A stretch of 49,894 nucleotides of DNA from an uncultured Erythrobacter sp. (GCA_947498065.1 CANMIS010000006.1:1-49894), one strand, 5' to 3'; shown: positions 35,447 through 43,995, counted from the stretch's first letter. Numbers and translations: made by a program. The notes: generated from the letters alone by a model not told the origin.

Positions 35447-36171
35447 GTTTGCTCAAGGCTAGAGAAACTGCAGCTACTGCGGCGCGACCATTTAAATTTG
35501 TGAATTCACTGGATTCAACCCCGAAGCCAGACGCATTGACTCATCGGGCGGTCGACGCAACAGATATTCAATCAAGAAACGACCAAGCTAGTCATATCTT
35601 GACCGCAGCAAGTGAAAATGATCGCAAGGACAAGATAATTGACGAGCTCGAAAAAAGGCTCGCGGAGAATGAAGAAAACTCCGCCCAGGCACTCAAGAAT
35701 GCGATCGAATCTGGTCGAAAAGAAGGCTTGAAAGAAGCCGAGCGCCAAGAACTGGAATATTTGAATGCATTAGAGTCTAGTCTTGAGAGAATCCGCAATC
35801 AATTCGAACAGACTCTCGCAGAACATTCGGCACTTGGTATTGACATAGCCCAGGCAGCCATTCGCAAGGTCCTTGGCGACAAAACACAGTACCCGGATCA
35901 AGTGGAAGCTATCGCACTACATTGGGTAAGTAAGTTATCAGATGCAGGAATCATGCAAGTCAAAGTCTCAGAAGCTGACTTTGTCGACCCTGGCAAATTA
36001 CAAGGTTTGGCAGATAAATTGCGGCAAACCCAAATTATAGCCGACCCAGAATTAGATCGTGGATCGTGCATATTCGATATGAAAATGGGTGGAATGGACG
36101 CATCAATTAATCGTCAACTCCAGAATATTGACGTATTCTTGAACGCACTCAGCCATGATGGAAGAGACTGA
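35443..36171 (+). CDS. fliH: FliH-like stator of the flagellar export ATPase
   Basis: A 242-aa protein with a long charged coiled coil in the centre (IIDELEKRLAENEENSAQAL, EGLKEAERQELEYLNALE) and a C-terminal domain with IDIAQAAIRKVLGDK and a V-type ATPase E-subunit-like end (KLRQTQIIADPELDRGSCIF). FliH normally binds FliI and docks it to the C ring through its N-terminus. Sequence similarity is modest but position before fliI is decisive. ATG 35443 overlaps the previous TGA; the frame open upstream from 35329 lies inside the preceding gene. It shares one base with the fliI start. Confidence 0.85.
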   Translation: MSLLKARETAATAARPFKFVNSLDSTPKPDALTHRAVDATDIQSRNDQASHILTAASENDRKDKIIDELEKRLAENEENSAQALKNAIESGRKEGLKEAERQELEYLNALESSLERIRNQFEQTLAEHSALGIDIAQAAIRKVLGDKTQYPDQVEAIALHWVSKLSDAGIMQVKVSEADFVDPGKLQGLADKLRQTQIIADPELDRGSCIFDMKMGGMDASINRQLQNIDVFLNALSHDGRD

Positions 36172-37484
36172 TGGACAGGGGCGCTCACCTAATCAAAATA
36201 TTGGAGGACCAGCAATTCACCGAATTCTTCGGCGAGGTGACTGCGCTTAGCCAGAATGCCATTTCTGCAGACGGTCCTGCATCTCGCATAGGCGACATTT
36301 GCCGAATTGGTGATGGACCAGACCACAGCCTAGCCCAAGTGGTAGCTATAGATCGCAAACAAATACGCCTTTTGCCGTTCGAAAACCTGAACAAGGTTTC
36401 GACGGGAGACCGAGTATTGCTCGAAACTCGATACTCAGACCTTTATGTTGGCGACGACTTTTCAGGTCGCGCCGTCAATGGCTTTGGAGAACCGATTGAT
36501 AATGGCCCAGCCGTTAAGTCAGAGACTTTTAAAGCGCGTTCCAACCCATCAGCCCTGAGCAAGTCCGTCAAGAAGCATCGCGTGAGGACTGGCCTTCGCG
36601 TTATGGATGCACTGTTCCCAATTGCTAAGGGGCAACGCATTGGCATTTTCGCAGCAAGCGGAGTTGGCAAGACAACACTGGTAGAACAGCTTTCGACCCA
36701 TATCGATTGCGACCGAGTCGTGCTTTGTTTGATCGGCGAACGCGGGCGAGAGGTTGAGCGCCTCTGGTCAATGCATGAAAAATCGAAAAGTGCTCGTAAG
36801 GTTACCCTAATTGCTGCGACCTCAGACGACTGTGCCAGTGCACGGGTCCGCGCGATGGAGCAAGCATTGGCCTTATGCGAGTATTGGCGCGAGAAGGACC
36901 AACATGTTGTCCTATTTGTCGACTCAGTAACAAGGCTAGCTATGGCCTTACGCGAGATTGGTTTGGCGGCAGGTGAACCGCCATCGGTTAGATCGTACAC
37001 ACCAAACGTTTTCGCGGCATTGCCCGGGTTCGTCGAACGCTGCGGCGCGATCAAAGGCAAAGGTGCGGTAACTGCGATTTTCACTGTGCTGAGCGAAACA
37101 GATGATGTCGACGATCCCATCGTTGAAACCATGAAATCGATCCTTGATGGACACATCGTGCTTTCCCGCAGACTCGCTGACAAAGGCCATTTTCCAGCAG
37201 TAGATATCGGTGCGTCGATCAGCCGAATTGCTGACGAAGTACTTGGTAAGAACGCACAAGCTTCGACAAGGGAAATCAAACGCATGTTTGCCCTATTCGA
37301 AGAGACACGCGCAATGATCGATAGCGGCCTTTACCAGCGTGGCTCAAACGCGGAGATAGATCGCGCGATTGAACTGCGCCCTCAGATTCTCGATTTTGTG
37401 GTCCAATCAGAGCCAGATGAAGACAATTTGAGCGATCTCGACGCTCAGCTCGAAGCTTGCATCAACCGGGGGTCTGGACTGTGA
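36171..37484 (+). CDS. fliI: Flagellar export ATPase FliI
   Basis: A 437-aa ATPase of the F1-beta-like family. Walker A is GIFAASGVGKTTL at about 158-170, Walker B is VVLFVDSVTRLAM near 246-258, and the typical GEPPSVRSYTPNVFAALPG and LSRRLADKGHFPAVDIGASI follow. The conserved ERGREV is near 189. It powers unfolding and entry of substrates into the export gate together with FliH and FliJ, both encoded next to it. Length is normal. It starts on the fliH stop (TGATG) and overlaps fliJ by GTGA. Confidence 0.96.
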   Translation: MDRGAHLIKILEDQQFTEFFGEVTALSQNAISADGPASRIGDICRIGDGPDHSLAQVVAIDRKQIRLLPFENLNKVSTGDRVLLETRYSDLYVGDDFSGRAVNGFGEPIDNGPAVKSETFKARSNPSALSKSVKKHRVRTGLRVMDALFPIAKGQRIGIFAASGVGKTTLVEQLSTHIDCDRVVLCLIGERGREVERLWSMHEKSKSARKVTLIAATSDDCASARVRAMEQALALCEYWREKDQHVVLFVDSVTRLAMALREIGLAAGEPPSVRSYTPNVFAALPGFVERCGAIKGKGAVTAIFTVLSETDDVDDPIVETMKSILDGHIVLSRRLADKGHFPAVDIGASISRIADEVLGKNAQASTREIKRMFALFEETRAMIDSGLYQRGSNAEIDRAIELRPQILDFVVQSEPDEDNLSDLDAQLEACINRGSGL

Positions 37485-37927
37485 CGACAGCCAGGCAACT
37501 AAAGTCGCTCGTCAAACTGCAAGTGCTTCGCGAAAAGCGAGCCGAACTCGCTCTTTTGGGTGCTATCGAAACCGAACGCGAGGCCAGTGAAGCTCACGCC
37601 AATGCAGCGCTGGAACTGCAGTCTGCTAGCAGTCTGCTTGAATCCGTGACTTCGCGCGACACCCTCAACCTTGACCTAATGAAGCTGGCCGGGGAGCAGC
37701 TCTCTCAGTCTGACCAACGGCATCAAATGACTCGGCGAATTCTGGATCAGAACACAGATTACGCCACGACCAGCCGGGAGGAATGGCATCTCGCGAAGCT
37801 CCAGCGGGAGGCGCTCGAAGATAAGCAAAAAGGGGAATTGCGACGCGATCAGAAGCGTTCGGAGCGCGTCCAACACGACGAGCACAACTCTCAAAGAGCC
37901 GCACACCGAAAGGATGTCTTACTATGA
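37481..37927 (+). CDS. fliJ: FliJ-like coiled-coil export protein
   Basis: A 148-aa, almost wholly helical and highly charged protein predicted as an antiparallel coiled coil (ELALLGAIETEREASEAHAN; REEWHLAKLQREALEDKQK). Size and location directly after fliI match FliJ, the central stalk of the export ATPase; sequence alone would not identify it. GTG 37481 is chosen because it overlaps the fliI stop as GTGA, matching the coupling seen throughout this operon. Its TGA overlaps the next ATG by four bases. Confidence 0.78.
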   Translation: MTTARQLKSLVKLQVLREKRAELALLGAIETEREASEAHANAALELQSASSLLESVTSRDTLNLDLMKLAGEQLSQSDQRHQMTRRILDQNTDYATTSREEWHLAKLQREALEDKQKGELRRDQKRSERVQHDEHNSQRAAHRKDVLL

Positions 37928-38781
37928 CGATTTCATCGCTTTTAGGAGGCCTACTACCTACTGAAGCTCGACAAGTTTTTAACGGTATCATGGGGTCACA
38001 TGAGCATGCCAAGCCAAGCCACGAGCAATTTTCTGGGCTCTTGGATGGAAGTCCCCGCCATGGGCCTAATGCTCTAAGAGAAGATCAACCCAACGAGAGT
38101 CGGGTTCACCTGGCAAGGATGGGGTTAGGTGTCGAAATTAAAGCCGAAGAACGGTCGTATTCGCTTGAAGTCGAGATTGGGAACGATGCAATAGCATTCA
38201 ATGCACGACCAATCGTTGCGCCTACGGCTACTGCCCAAGATAACGCGTCTCAGTCGCTAGAGAACGTTCGAGAAATGAGCCAGAGCAGAGCTGAGCAAGT
38301 TGCGGCCAGCGCGGGCGGACCGAAGGACACTACGCCACCCGCCCCACCCCCTTCGCAACTAGGAAGTTTGTCTTCGCCTTCCAGGACTGATCAGAACCTC
38401 AGCACACTTAACGCGAACTCGCAGATCGCTCGCACTCAGAATCAGCCGAAAGTATCGATTGGCCTCCAAACTCCATCGTCTGATTTGGCGTCACAAGCAC
38501 CAGCTGAAAATCGTTCTAGTCGGTTGCATTCACAACCTCATTCACGCGCGGAAAACATCGCTAAGCACCGAGGCATTCAAACGCTTCAATCGATTCAAAC
38601 AAACAGTCCAGTATTTGCGCAAATCCTCGCAAAAACTGGCGAGTACCGCCTGATCATCAGGGGGACGCAGCTTAGTCAAGAGGACAACCAGAGGCTCCAA
38701 CGTGAGGTTCGAACAGCGCTCATAAGCATGGGGTTCCCAGAGCGCCCCATCAACATCTCATCGAACGAAAACGAGGCCTGA
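37924..38781 (+). CDS. Probable hook-length control protein (FliK-like by position)
   Basis: A 285-aa protein with a Ser/Pro/Gln-rich disordered middle (residues about 90-215, for example TTPPAPPPSQLGSLSSPS) and a compact end around 225-280 (FAQILAKTGEYRLIIRGTQL, then NQRLQREVRTALISMG). FliK proteins share this layout and sit before flgD, and they set hook length and trigger FlhB switching. The C-terminal FliK core motif (LxPxxLGxVxVxL) is not obvious here, so the name is withheld. It overlaps fliJ by ATGA and lies one base before flgD. Confidence 0.55.
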   Translation: MTISSLLGGLLPTEARQVFNGIMGSHEHAKPSHEQFSGLLDGSPRHGPNALREDQPNESRVHLARMGLGVEIKAEERSYSLEVEIGNDAIAFNARPIVAPTATAQDNASQSLENVREMSQSRAEQVAASAGGPKDTTPPAPPPSQLGSLSSPSRTDQNLSTLNANSQIARTQNQPKVSIGLQTPSSDLASQAPAENRSSRLHSQPHSRAENIAKHRGIQTLQSIQTNSPVFAQILAKTGEYRLIIRGTQLSQEDNQRLQREVRTALISMGFPERPINISSNENEA

Positions 38782-38782
38782 C

Positions 38783-39241
38783 ATGCAAGACGTAGGACCT
38801 GTAACACCGCGGCCGGCGCCCACGCCTGCGATCGACCCTTCCCAACCGCCCAGTGCGCCCTCCAACGCTACTGACCAGTTCGGTCTGAGTTTCGAAAGCT
38901 TGCTACAGATCGTACTTACTCAACTCACTTACCAAGATCCCTTAGAGCCGATGGACAATTTTGAATTCGTTTCGCAGCTCGCGCAATTTTCGCAAATTCA
39001 GCAAGCCCAAACCATGAACGAGAACCTTGAGTTGCTTGTCCGCTCTCAGACCACAGGGCAGGCAGCCGCTCTTTTGGGAAAAACCGTTGATCTTGCTGCT
39101 GGCGGAAACCTTCTAACTGGTGAGATCACTGGGGTAAGCTTTGCCAACGGAGCGCCATCTCTCACCCTTGAAACCACGCAAGGACAAACGATCAGTGGGC
39201 TTCCACTGGGTAACGTCACACAGATCCGGGAGACCCCATAA
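38783..39241 (+). CDS. flgD: Hook-cap scaffold protein FlgD, minimal form
   Basis: A 152-aa protein with the defining FlgD motif LTQLTYQDPLEPMDNFEFVSQLAQFS (shown in part: QLTYQDPLEPMDN at about residues 47-59). After it comes AALLGKTVDLAAGG and a short beta region ending GLPLGNVTQI. Typical FlgD is 220 aa or more with FlgD-Ig and Tudor-like domains, so this one keeps little beyond the N-terminal part and a small beta domain. Residues 1-30 are Pro-rich. It caps the growing hook, encoded next. Its TAA shares a base with the flgE ATG. Confidence 0.9.
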   Translation: MQDVGPVTPRPAPTPAIDPSQPPSAPSNATDQFGLSFESLLQIVLTQLTYQDPLEPMDNFEFVSQLAQFSQIQQAQTMNENLELLVRSQTTGQAAALLGKTVDLAAGGNLLTGEITGVSFANGAPSLTLETTQGQTISGLPLGNVTQIRETP

Positions 39242-40419
39242 TGTTTAGTTCGATCTATATCGGCTTGTCTGGCCTCGGAGCCTATTCCGAAGGTCTGAAA
39301 GCGGTCAGCAACAACGTTAGCAACCTTAATACCGTCGGCTTCAAAGCCAGCGATGTGACCTTCCAGAACATCTATGGTCTGGGAAGCCAAGGCGGACTGG
39401 AGTTTGGTAACGAGCAATCCGGCAACGGCTACGGCGTTTCGATTGATGAGTTGTCTATCAACTTCGACCAAGGTGAGTTGCGCCAGACAGGGCGCGACCT
39501 TGATCTTTCTATCGATGGCAATGGTTTTTTTGTTCTCCTCGATGGAGAACAGCAACTATACGCCCGTACCGGCAGTTTTGTGGTTGATGATGATGGCTTT
39601 ATCGTCTTGCAAGGAACCGATGCAAAATTAGGAGTGCTTGATGAAGCGGGCCGTCCAACTGCACTGAACATCGATGCATTTCGTACAGATGCTCCAGAAG
39701 CGACTTCGCGCATCACCTTCGCTGACAACCTGTCCTCAACCGCAACAAGCTTTAACATACCCGATCTTCGAGTTTTCGGTCCAAATGGTGAAGAAAACAC
39801 TTGGTCTGTAGAGTTTAGTCGGGCTGAGACAGAGTTCGATGTATGGACAATAACGGTCACCGATGCGTCCGGAGCGGAGATAGGCACTGAAACACTGACG
39901 TTCGAGAATGGACAGGTGTCGGCAGGCTCGGGGGAACTGGTCTTTGAGGATGCCGACAATGATCTGAGCATTACATTCGATTTTTCGGAAGGTGTGACAT
40001 CATTTTCGTCCGGAACGGTCTCATCGCTACGTGCAAACGAGATCGAAGGCCACGGGACGGGTTCTCTGGCCGCTTTGAGGGTGAATTCAGAAGGCCAACT
40101 CGAGATCACATACACAAACGAGGAGACCCGTGAGTTGGGCGCCATTGCGTTAGCCGACTTCCGTGATCCGCAAGCTTTGGAACAGCGCGGCAATGCACTT
40201 TTTGCCTTCTCAGGTTTCGGTCAATTCCAATATCTTGATGCCTCCGATGCACGTGTTGGTACGATCCTGTCGCAACGTTTGGAGGCGTCCAATGTCGATC
40301 TTGGTTCACAATTTGGTGACTTGATACTTATCCAGCGCGGCTTTCAGGCGAGTAGCCAAATCATTTCTGTTTCGAATGACATGATCCAGCAATTGTTCGG
40401 AATTCGAGGTCAAGGATGA
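39241..40419 (+). CDS. flgE: Flagellar hook protein FlgE
   Basis: A 392-aa hook protein. N-terminal YIGLSGLGAYSEGLKAVSNN and VSNLNTVGFKASD carry the rod/hook motif; DLDLSIDGNGFFVL follows near 95. A central variable surface domain (about 140-300) is acidic. The C-terminal VGTILSQRLEASNVDLGSQF and final QASSQIISVSNDMIQQLFG are typical. The presence of FlgE with FlgD shows that an extracellular hook is built. It overlaps the FliM-like gene by ATGA. Confidence 0.93.
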   Translation: MFSSIYIGLSGLGAYSEGLKAVSNNVSNLNTVGFKASDVTFQNIYGLGSQGGLEFGNEQSGNGYGVSIDELSINFDQGELRQTGRDLDLSIDGNGFFVLLDGEQQLYARTGSFVVDDDGFIVLQGTDAKLGVLDEAGRPTALNIDAFRTDAPEATSRITFADNLSSTATSFNIPDLRVFGPNGEENTWSVEFSRAETEFDVWTITVTDASGAEIGTETLTFENGQVSAGSGELVFEDADNDLSITFDFSEGVTSFSSGTVSSLRANEIEGHGTGSLAALRVNSEGQLEITYTNEETRELGAIALADFRDPQALEQRGNALFAFSGFGQFQYLDASDARVGTILSQRLEASNVDLGSQFGDLILIQRGFQASSQIISVSNDMIQQLFGIRGQG

Positions 40420-41186
40420 GTAGAGTAAAACCATGGCTCCCCGATACATGCCTGACCTCTCGAGCCGCAGTGGGCCCGATCGCTCATCATGTAGCGGCGT
40501 GGACAGCCGATTGGTTCCGCAGTGATCCTTGGGATGTGCTTGGCACATGGGACGAAAGTAACGCCTCTACTGCCCAAAAATGGACTCAGCTGCGCGAATG
40601 CGGTGCCATGACCATTACGGGCAAATCGCGCGCGCAGATTTCCCTCGCGCTTGCAATACTGGGTAGCGACTTGAGCGCTCGTGACGCCGATACAAGCTGC
40701 ACTCAGACTGATCTGAGATTGCTTCGCCGGATAGCATCACGCGCGCTTGACGATCTGGCTGCGCGGGTCAAGCAGGCTTTTCCGGCGACAACTTCCGCCG
40801 ACCTCGCGACCTACGATCAAGCAGAACAGCGCGTATTTTCTTTGCTAATTGGTTCACTTGGGAGCGCAATGATCGCGTTCGAATGCTCCGAAATTGACTT
40901 GACAACGATCTGTCGGGAAACCTTTCCGAGCACCGATCCGGCTAGCACTCTTGTGTCATGCAATTCTGCAATTGAAGACGTCGCCTTGAATGTTGCAGCA
41001 CGTCTTGGCGCAACGAGTATTTCTATGGGCGAACTTTCCGGTCTTGGCGTCGGCGACATTCTGATCCTGGATCAATCTTCAAACGTACCCACCAGCCTTA
41101 CGATCAACAACCACGTTACGCCGCTTCTATGCACGATCGGCGAATCTAACAATTCATGTGTTCTAGAATTTCAGGGGGAAGCATGA
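40416..41186 (+). CDS. fliM: FliM-like C-ring protein, short and divergent
   Basis: A 256-aa protein placed before fliN. The C-terminal 75 residues look like a SpoA (surface presentation of antigens) domain: VAARLGATSISMGELSGLGVGDILILD, seen here in parts LGATSISMGELSGLGVGD and ILILDQ. The middle is a FliM/CheC-like region only by layout (ISLALAILGSD, VFSLLIGSLGSAMIAF). The N-terminal CheY-binding EIDALL-type motif is absent, and no GGxG motif of the FliG-binding loop is seen; usual FliM is about 320-350 aa. It could be a rotor protein that cannot switch, or closer to SctQ of injectisomes. It overlaps flgE and fliN by ATGA. Confidence 0.6.
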   Translation: MSRVKPWLPDTCLTSRAAVGPIAHHVAAWTADWFRSDPWDVLGTWDESNASTAQKWTQLRECGAMTITGKSRAQISLALAILGSDLSARDADTSCTQTDLRLLRRIASRALDDLAARVKQAFPATTSADLATYDQAEQRVFSLLIGSLGSAMIAFECSEIDLTTICRETFPSTDPASTLVSCNSAIEDVALNVAARLGATSISMGELSGLGVGDILILDQSSNVPTSLTINNHVTPLLCTIGESNNSCVLEFQGEA

Positions 41187-41464
41187 CAGAATTCTCAAAC
41201 GAGAAGACAGATACCGAATCTAATCGTGAAACAAATGATCGCATCGATCTGGTCGATCATGTTGAGGTTGATTGCGAAGCTACCTTAGGTACCGGAACGA
41301 TCACTATCGGTCGATTGAGTAGCATAGCTAAAGGCGAGGTCATTCAACTTGATCGAAGCCCAGCAGACCCCATCGACCTGAAGGTCAACGGCAAAGTCAT
41401 TGCCCGCGGTGAGATTGTGACTGTCGAAGGTCAATTTGCGATCCGCCTAACGCAGATCGGTTAG
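41183..41464 (+). CDS. fliN: Flagellar C-ring protein FliN
   Basis: A 93-aa protein consisting of a short polar N-terminus and one SpoA domain: VEVDCEATLGTGTITIGRL, then SIAKGEVIQLDRSPADPIDL and VNGKVIARGEIVTVEGQFAI, a good match to FliN. It forms the base of the C ring and the docking place for FliH. ATG 41183 overlaps the preceding TGA and has GGGGGAAG just upstream; the frame open from 41156 is inside the previous gene. fliO follows after five bases. Confidence 0.93.
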   Translation: MTEFSNEKTDTESNRETNDRIDLVDHVEVDCEATLGTGTITIGRLSSIAKGEVIQLDRSPADPIDLKVNGKVIARGEIVTVEGQFAIRLTQIG

Positions 41465-41469
41465 CAATA

Positions 41470-41877
41470 ATGCTCTTGGAAATATCATCGCTAGCGCTTT
41501 TTGCCAGCCAAAATGCGCAACCAGCAATACTAGCGACTGGATCAGGGCCAGACATCCCCTGGGTGCGTATTCTAATCGCACTCTTCCTTTGCATTCTTAT
41601 GGCGTTTTTTGCTGTTGGACTTCTTCGTTTACGTCATGGTCTTCCGTTTTTACCCGGCCGGCTCGTTTTGCCGAAGCGCCTGAAAAACAGCGACGCTAGG
41701 CGGATTGCCGCACTCGAGATTGTTGAGCGCCTTTCCGTTGGACCCGCTAGTCAATTTGTGATCCTAAAGCGTGGATCGCAAAACTACCTCCTCCACCTAA
41801 CACAGCAAGGCGCAACCGAGATTGATCGGTTTAGTGACGAAGAGGGCCGCCTAGATGAAATGACATTAGAGTCATGA
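41470..41877 (+). CDS. fliO: FliO-like flagellar biosynthesis protein
   Basis: A 135-aa protein with a single membrane helix at about residues 32-53 (WVRILIALFLCILMAFFAVG) and a cytoplasmic domain with LEIVERLSVGPASQFVILKR and NYLLHLTQQGATEI, the normal FliO pattern of a weakly conserved basic beta domain. FliO stabilises FliP during assembly of the gate; fliP overlaps it by ATGA. Position between fliN and fliP supports the call. Confidence 0.85.
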   Translation: MLLEISSLALFASQNAQPAILATGSGPDIPWVRILIALFLCILMAFFAVGLLRLRHGLPFLPGRLVLPKRLKNSDARRIAALEIVERLSVGPASQFVILKRGSQNYLLHLTQQGATEIDRFSDEEGRLDEMTLES

Positions 41878-42620
41878 CGCACGCTTTGAAAATTGCGGGC
41901 TTGATTGCTTTATGCGCCGCAGCTCCCGCCACCGCCTCAATTTCTCCCGCGATTTTTGATGCAGCCGGTCAAGCCTTCATCCCAGATGGCGGAAGTGAAA
42001 CTGAAGTCACGCGCACAGCGATTCTACTTACGCTCTTAGCAATCGTTCCAGCCCTCGTCGTTAGCACCACAAGTTTTGTCAGAATTGTTATTGTGCTTGC
42101 TATGGTCAGGCATGCCTTCGGGATGCCACAAACACCACCGAATATTGTCCTAGTCAGCCTCGCTATTTTCATGAGTGCCTTTCTGATGGGACCGACCCTT
42201 GAGAAAGTACAACAGGATGGTTTGAATCCATTCCTTGATGGGACTGCCAGTGCCGAACAGGCTATGGAGGGGGCTGCTGGTCCGATGAAGGATTTCATGC
42301 TTCAGCATACGCGCGAGCGTGATATTGAGATGGTCTACACAATCGCGCGTGCACCGCTGCCCGAAACAGCAGCGGACATCGAGCTTCTAAAGCTAATTCC
42401 AGCATTCATGATGAACGAGCTTAGAGTTGCCTTCACTATTGGCTTCGTTATTCTTTTGCCGTTTTTGTTAATTGATCTGGTCGTCGCATCGATCCTGTTG
42501 TCACTTGGCATGATGATGGTGCCACCACAGACGATATCCTTGCCTATCAAGGTCCTGATGTTTGTGCTGATCGACGGTTGGAGCCTCGTCTTACAGGGGC
42601 TCTTAGGCAGCTTTACGTGA
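41874..42620 (+). CDS. fliP: Flagellar export gate protein FliP
   Basis: A 248-aa inner-membrane protein with a cleavable signal peptide (MTHALKIAGLIALCAAAPATA), as known for FliP. Family signatures are TSFVRIVIVLAMVRHAFGMP, PPNIVLVSLAIFMSAFLMGP and the C-terminal FVILLPFLLIDLVVASILLS followed by MMMVPPQTISLPIKVLMFVL. It forms the export core with FliQ and FliR, which are encoded in the divergent operon. Its TGA overlaps a GTG that starts fliA. Confidence 0.96.
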   Translation: MTHALKIAGLIALCAAAPATASISPAIFDAAGQAFIPDGGSETEVTRTAILLTLLAIVPALVVSTTSFVRIVIVLAMVRHAFGMPQTPPNIVLVSLAIFMSAFLMGPTLEKVQQDGLNPFLDGTASAEQAMEGAAGPMKDFMLQHTRERDIEMVYTIARAPLPETAADIELLKLIPAFMMNELRVAFTIGFVILLPFLLIDLVVASILLSLGMMMVPPQTISLPIKVLMFVLIDGWSLVLQGLLGSFT

Positions 42621-43366
42621 ACCGTCACGCAGGCAGTCAAGGGCTGCGCCTGCTCGCCATCGAAGAGCGGGTGGAGGCGGCGGAATGGCGCAATTTTCAG
42701 CTCGCGCCTGCGTCAGAGAGACGCGTCGTCCTGTTCAACCGATTCCGTCATTTTGCCCAGCGTTTGGCAAAGAGCGAATGGCACCGTGTCCCGAATCTAG
42801 GCTTGGCCATCGAAGACTGTGAGCAGCTTGCCTACGAGGCCTTGCTTCACTCTATCGAGCGGTTTGACCCGACTCGCGGCACTCCCTTCACTGCGTTCGC
42901 GCGGCGCCGTATTCGCGGAGCGATTCAGAATGCGCTGCCCAAGGCTACCGAGGCGAATGCCGCCCACCAGGCCCGCAAGCGCGCCGAGCGCGACCGCCTT
43001 ACCTCCCTCAAACGCAGCGCCACGCAAACTGACCGCGAAGACCCAATCGACACGCTGCGCGAACTTGTCGTCGGCATGGCGCTCGGCTTCATGCTCGAAG
43101 ACGCATCCGATGACCGCGTCCAACAAGTCCCCAGCGAAGCCCCATCGGCCTATGACAGCGCCGCATGGGGCCAGATAACCCACGAGCTGGAGCGCAAGCT
43201 AGCAAGCCTGCCCGAGCGTGAACGCATGATACTCGACTATCATTACAAGCAAGGCGTCCGTTTCACTGACATCGCTGCGCTACTAGGCCTCAGTAAAGGC
43301 CGCATTTCACAGATCCACGCACAGGCGCTAAACCGTCTGCGCGTTTCCCTATCCAAGTTCCGCTAG
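42617..43366 (+). CDS. fliA: Sigma-70 family factor, FliA-like (sigma-28)
   Basis: A 249-aa sigma factor. Region 2 contains DCEQLAYEALLHSIERFDPT and FTAFARRRIRGAI, and region 4 has LPERERMILDYHYKQGVRFT followed by the helix-turn-helix IAALLGLSKGRISQIHAQAL. This domain layout and size fit FliA, which directs late flagellar genes; region 3 with the DWVPR-type motif is weak. GTG 42617 overlaps the fliP stop as GTGA; the frame is open from TTG 42578. GC content rises sharply from here (45 of 60 in 42961-43020) relative to the upstream genes. No FlgM anti-sigma gene is recognised in the window. Confidence 0.85.
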   Translation: MNRHAGSQGLRLLAIEERVEAAEWRNFQLAPASERRVVLFNRFRHFAQRLAKSEWHRVPNLGLAIEDCEQLAYEALLHSIERFDPTRGTPFTAFARRRIRGAIQNALPKATEANAAHQARKRAERDRLTSLKRSATQTDREDPIDTLRELVVGMALGFMLEDASDDRVQQVPSEAPSAYDSAAWGQITHELERKLASLPERERMILDYHYKQGVRFTDIAALLGLSKGRISQIHAQALNRLRVSLSKFR

Positions 43367-43379
43367 CCAAGAGGACCAC

Positions 43380-43964
43380 GTGACCGAGCAACTTGCACCC
43401 GACGCCGATATCGAGGCGCTCACCGCCAGCCTTCAATCCAGCGATGCCGATGACATTGCTGCGATCGACGCTTTGATCAGCACTTATCCAGACGACCCGC
43501 GATTGCATTTCATGCGCGGCTCAGTGCTCGCCGGCCAATCAAAGCATATCGAAGCTCACGAGGCTCTGTCGAAAGCCGTCGAGATAGCGCCGGAGTTTGC
43601 CATTGCCCGCTACCAGCTCGGCTTTTTCGAGCTGACCAGCGGCGAGGCTGACCGCGCTTTGTCCACTTGGGGACCACTGCTGAAGCAAGCGAAAGACAAT
43701 TACCTACGCGTCTTTGTGGAGGGGATGACATTCCTGATCCGTGACGAGTTTGATGACGCGATTACGAAGTTTGAGACGGGCATTGCTTTGAACCAAGACA
43801 ACCCGCCGATGAATGATGACATTCGCCTGTTGATGAGAGAGCTGCGGAACAAGGCAGACGGCAGCGGCCCAGACACCAGTGCAGACGCGGGATCCAGCGA
43901 CAGTGAACTGTCTGCAACCTCGCTCCTGCTCGGACAGCTTGGCGGCACCAGGACAATCAATTGA
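43380..43964 (+). CDS. TPR protein downstream of fliA
   Basis: A 194-aa soluble protein with three or four TPR units (DDPRLHFMRGSVLAGQSKHI, FAIARYQLGFFELTSGEADR, FVEGMTFLIRDEFDDAITKF) and a disordered Ser/Asp-rich C-terminus. GTG 43380 is supported by AGAGGA seven bases upstream, 13 bp after fliA, so it shares that transcript. Small TPR proteins can be chaperones for exported substrates; a role with the late export substrates is inferred from location. No signal peptide is present. Confidence 0.75.
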   Translation: MTEQLAPDADIEALTASLQSSDADDIAAIDALISTYPDDPRLHFMRGSVLAGQSKHIEAHEALSKAVEIAPEFAIARYQLGFFELTSGEADRALSTWGPLLKQAKDNYLRVFVEGMTFLIRDEFDDAITKFETGIALNQDNPPMNDDIRLLMRELRNKADGSGPDTSADAGSSDSELSATSLLLGQLGGTRTIN

Positions 43965-43995
43965 CCATCCGCTCTGATGCATTGAGCACAGCGCC

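Noticed and set aside
36443..37285. 280-aa minus-strand frame opposite fliI
   Set aside because: Shadow of a strongly conserved ATPase gene; no recognisable protein.
39429..40193. 254-aa minus-strand frame opposite flgE
   Set aside because: Shadow frame; flgE has complete hook-protein motifs on the other strand.
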